A stretch of 6,462 bases of DNA from Desulfobacterales bacterium (GTDB lineage Bacteria > Desulfobacterota > Desulfobacteria > Desulfobacterales > C00003060): positions 1 to 6,462 of the forward strand of contig JAUWMM010000107.1 in assembly GCA_030613145.1 (NCBI GenBank), in the 5' to 3' direction. This document shows positions 5,706-6,462 of the stretch, one piece after another. Under the pieces are notes generated by a model. The model worked only from the letters and a program-made list of their open reading frames with translations, was not told the origin of the DNA and did no database searches. The position numbers were made by a program, and so were the translations under genes. Each line of letters begins with the position of its first letter. Positions within the stretch are counted from its first letter, which is position 1.

Positions 5706-6425
5706 ATGGAAGTCACGCTGTTGCTTGAGGCTACAGAAAACGCTTTCAGGATTGTAGAGCGGGCCAGGAAACATGCGGTCGGTTTACTGGATACGGCCGT
5801 TCAGTTCACGGCAGAGCAGACACGGTTTTTTGAAGAAAAGAGGTGGGAGCTCCTGTTTACGGGGGCCGAAAGAAGAAAAACGCGATTTCAGAATTTTCTT
5901 GGAACAGCCTTTATCCTTTTTGCGTTCTGGATGTTGCTCTCAGGGAAGTTTGACGCCTTTCATCTCTCGCTCGGGGCCATGTGTTGTGTTTTGGTGGCGT
6001 ACCTATTCCATGACTTATTATTTGCCAACGTGAGAGTCGGAGACATGCGAGTCGTAGCCGCCCGATTTATTCGCTACATTCCGTGGCTCATTCAACAGAT
6101 CGTGTTGTCCAATCTCCACGTGGCTTCTCTGGTGCTGCGTCGCAGAATGCCCATAGACCCTCACATAGTAAAGTTTAAGACAAAATTGGAGACTGATATA
6201 TCCAGCGTCACCCTGGCAAATTCCATTACCCTGACACCGGGGACTATCACCATGGATATCAAAGACGGAATATATTATGTGCACGCCCTGGACCATAAAG
6301 TTGCCGATGATCTGAACGCTGGTGAGATGGAGGACAGGGTGGCCCACATATTTATGGAGGCAGATCATTTGTACGTACAGGACGTACTAGATGCCGCCCG
6401 CATATATGGGCCGCTGCGTGCATAG
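5706..6425 (+). CDS. mrpE: MrpE-like antiporter subunit with N-terminal extension
   Basis: MrpE is a small membrane subunit needed for assembly and activity of Mrp antiporters. The signature region is clear: LANSITLTPGTITMDI (170-185), followed by the hydrophilic C-terminal domain with YYVHALDH (190-197). Hydrophobic segments lie at about 64-79, 84-106 and 121-146. The protein has 239 residues, against about 160-170 for usual MrpE, because about 60 charged residues precede the first membrane helix (for example NAFRIVERARKHAVGLLDTA). The ATG at 5706 has AAGGAG seven bases upstream (5693-5698), and I see no better downstream start, so the extension appears genuine. Placing mrpE after the D-type genes and regulators is unlike the classical mrpABCDEFG order. 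MrpF and MrpG would be expected next. Confidence 0.88.
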   Translation: MEVTLLLEATENAFRIVERARKHAVGLLDTAVQFTAEQTRFFEEKRWELLFTGAERRKTRFQNFLGTAFILFAFWMLLSGKFDAFHLSLGAMCCVLVAYLFHDLLFANVRVGDMRVVAARFIRYIPWLIQQIVLSNLHVASLVLRRRMPIDPHIVKFKTKLETDISSVTLANSITLTPGTITMDIKDGIYYVHALDHKVADDLNAGEMEDRVAHIFMEADHLYVQDVLDAARIYGPLRA

Positions 6426-6441
6426 GTCGTCTCAAGTTAAT

Positions 6442-6462
6442 CCCCCCACCCTGCCCTCCCCC
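6442..6462. repeat. start of a second GC-rich palindromic element (cut by window edge)
   Basis: CCCACCC (6445-6451), two spacer bases, then CCCTCCCCC (6454-6462) repeats the left arm of the element at 5646-5664 in the same orientation, with spacer TG instead of AAA. The matching right arm would lie beyond the window. It directly follows mrpE, so the repeat flanks this gene on both sides. Confidence 0.5.

Overview
The window holds the 5' part of an Mrp/Mnh-type multisubunit cation/proton antiporter operon, with regulatory genes inserted among the antiporter genes. All seven convincing genes lie on the + strand, with gaps of at most about 80 bases and one 11-base overlap, so they look like one transcription unit that continues past the right edge. 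The organism is not named by any marker. Moderate G+C, a sigma-54-like promoter, single-domain response regulators, and a paired MrpD-like / small membrane protein / MrpD-like arrangement suggest an anaerobic deltaproteobacterium (Desulfobacterota). This assignment is inference.

Region by region. Positions 1-508 are an intergenic and leader region. It contains a possible partial divergent gene at the far left, a GC-rich hairpin (134-174), a sigma-54-like promoter (271-286) with a palindrome about 150 bases upstream, and a 32-base-arm inverted repeat (375-406 / 468-499) whose right arm reaches the ribosome binding site of the first gene. Then follow a degenerate receiver-domain protein (509-871), an MrpD-like membrane subunit (881-2350), an 83-residue two-helix membrane protein (2362-2613), a second, longer MrpD-like subunit (2603-4360), a hairpin in the next gap, a canonical single-domain response regulator (4438-4830), a tandem universal stress protein (4869-5627), a GC-rich palindromic repeat (5646-5687), and an MrpE-like subunit with an unusual N-terminal extension (5706-6425). 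The window stops inside what appears to be a second copy of the palindromic repeat (6442-6462).

How the genes may work together: the two MrpD-like proteins and MrpE would be parts of a membrane complex exchanging Na+ (or K+) for protons; in anaerobes such modules can also be coupled to redox enzymes. The receiver proteins and the stress protein have no output domain or kinase nearby and may tune the antiporter or its expression post-translationally. MrpA/B/C/F/G are not seen here and would be expected downstream. The most noteworthy points are the signalling genes inside an ion-transport operon, the possible RNA control of the leader, the loss of a key lysine in the second MrpD-like protein, and the MrpE extension. 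None of these shows a wholly new system on sequence alone.
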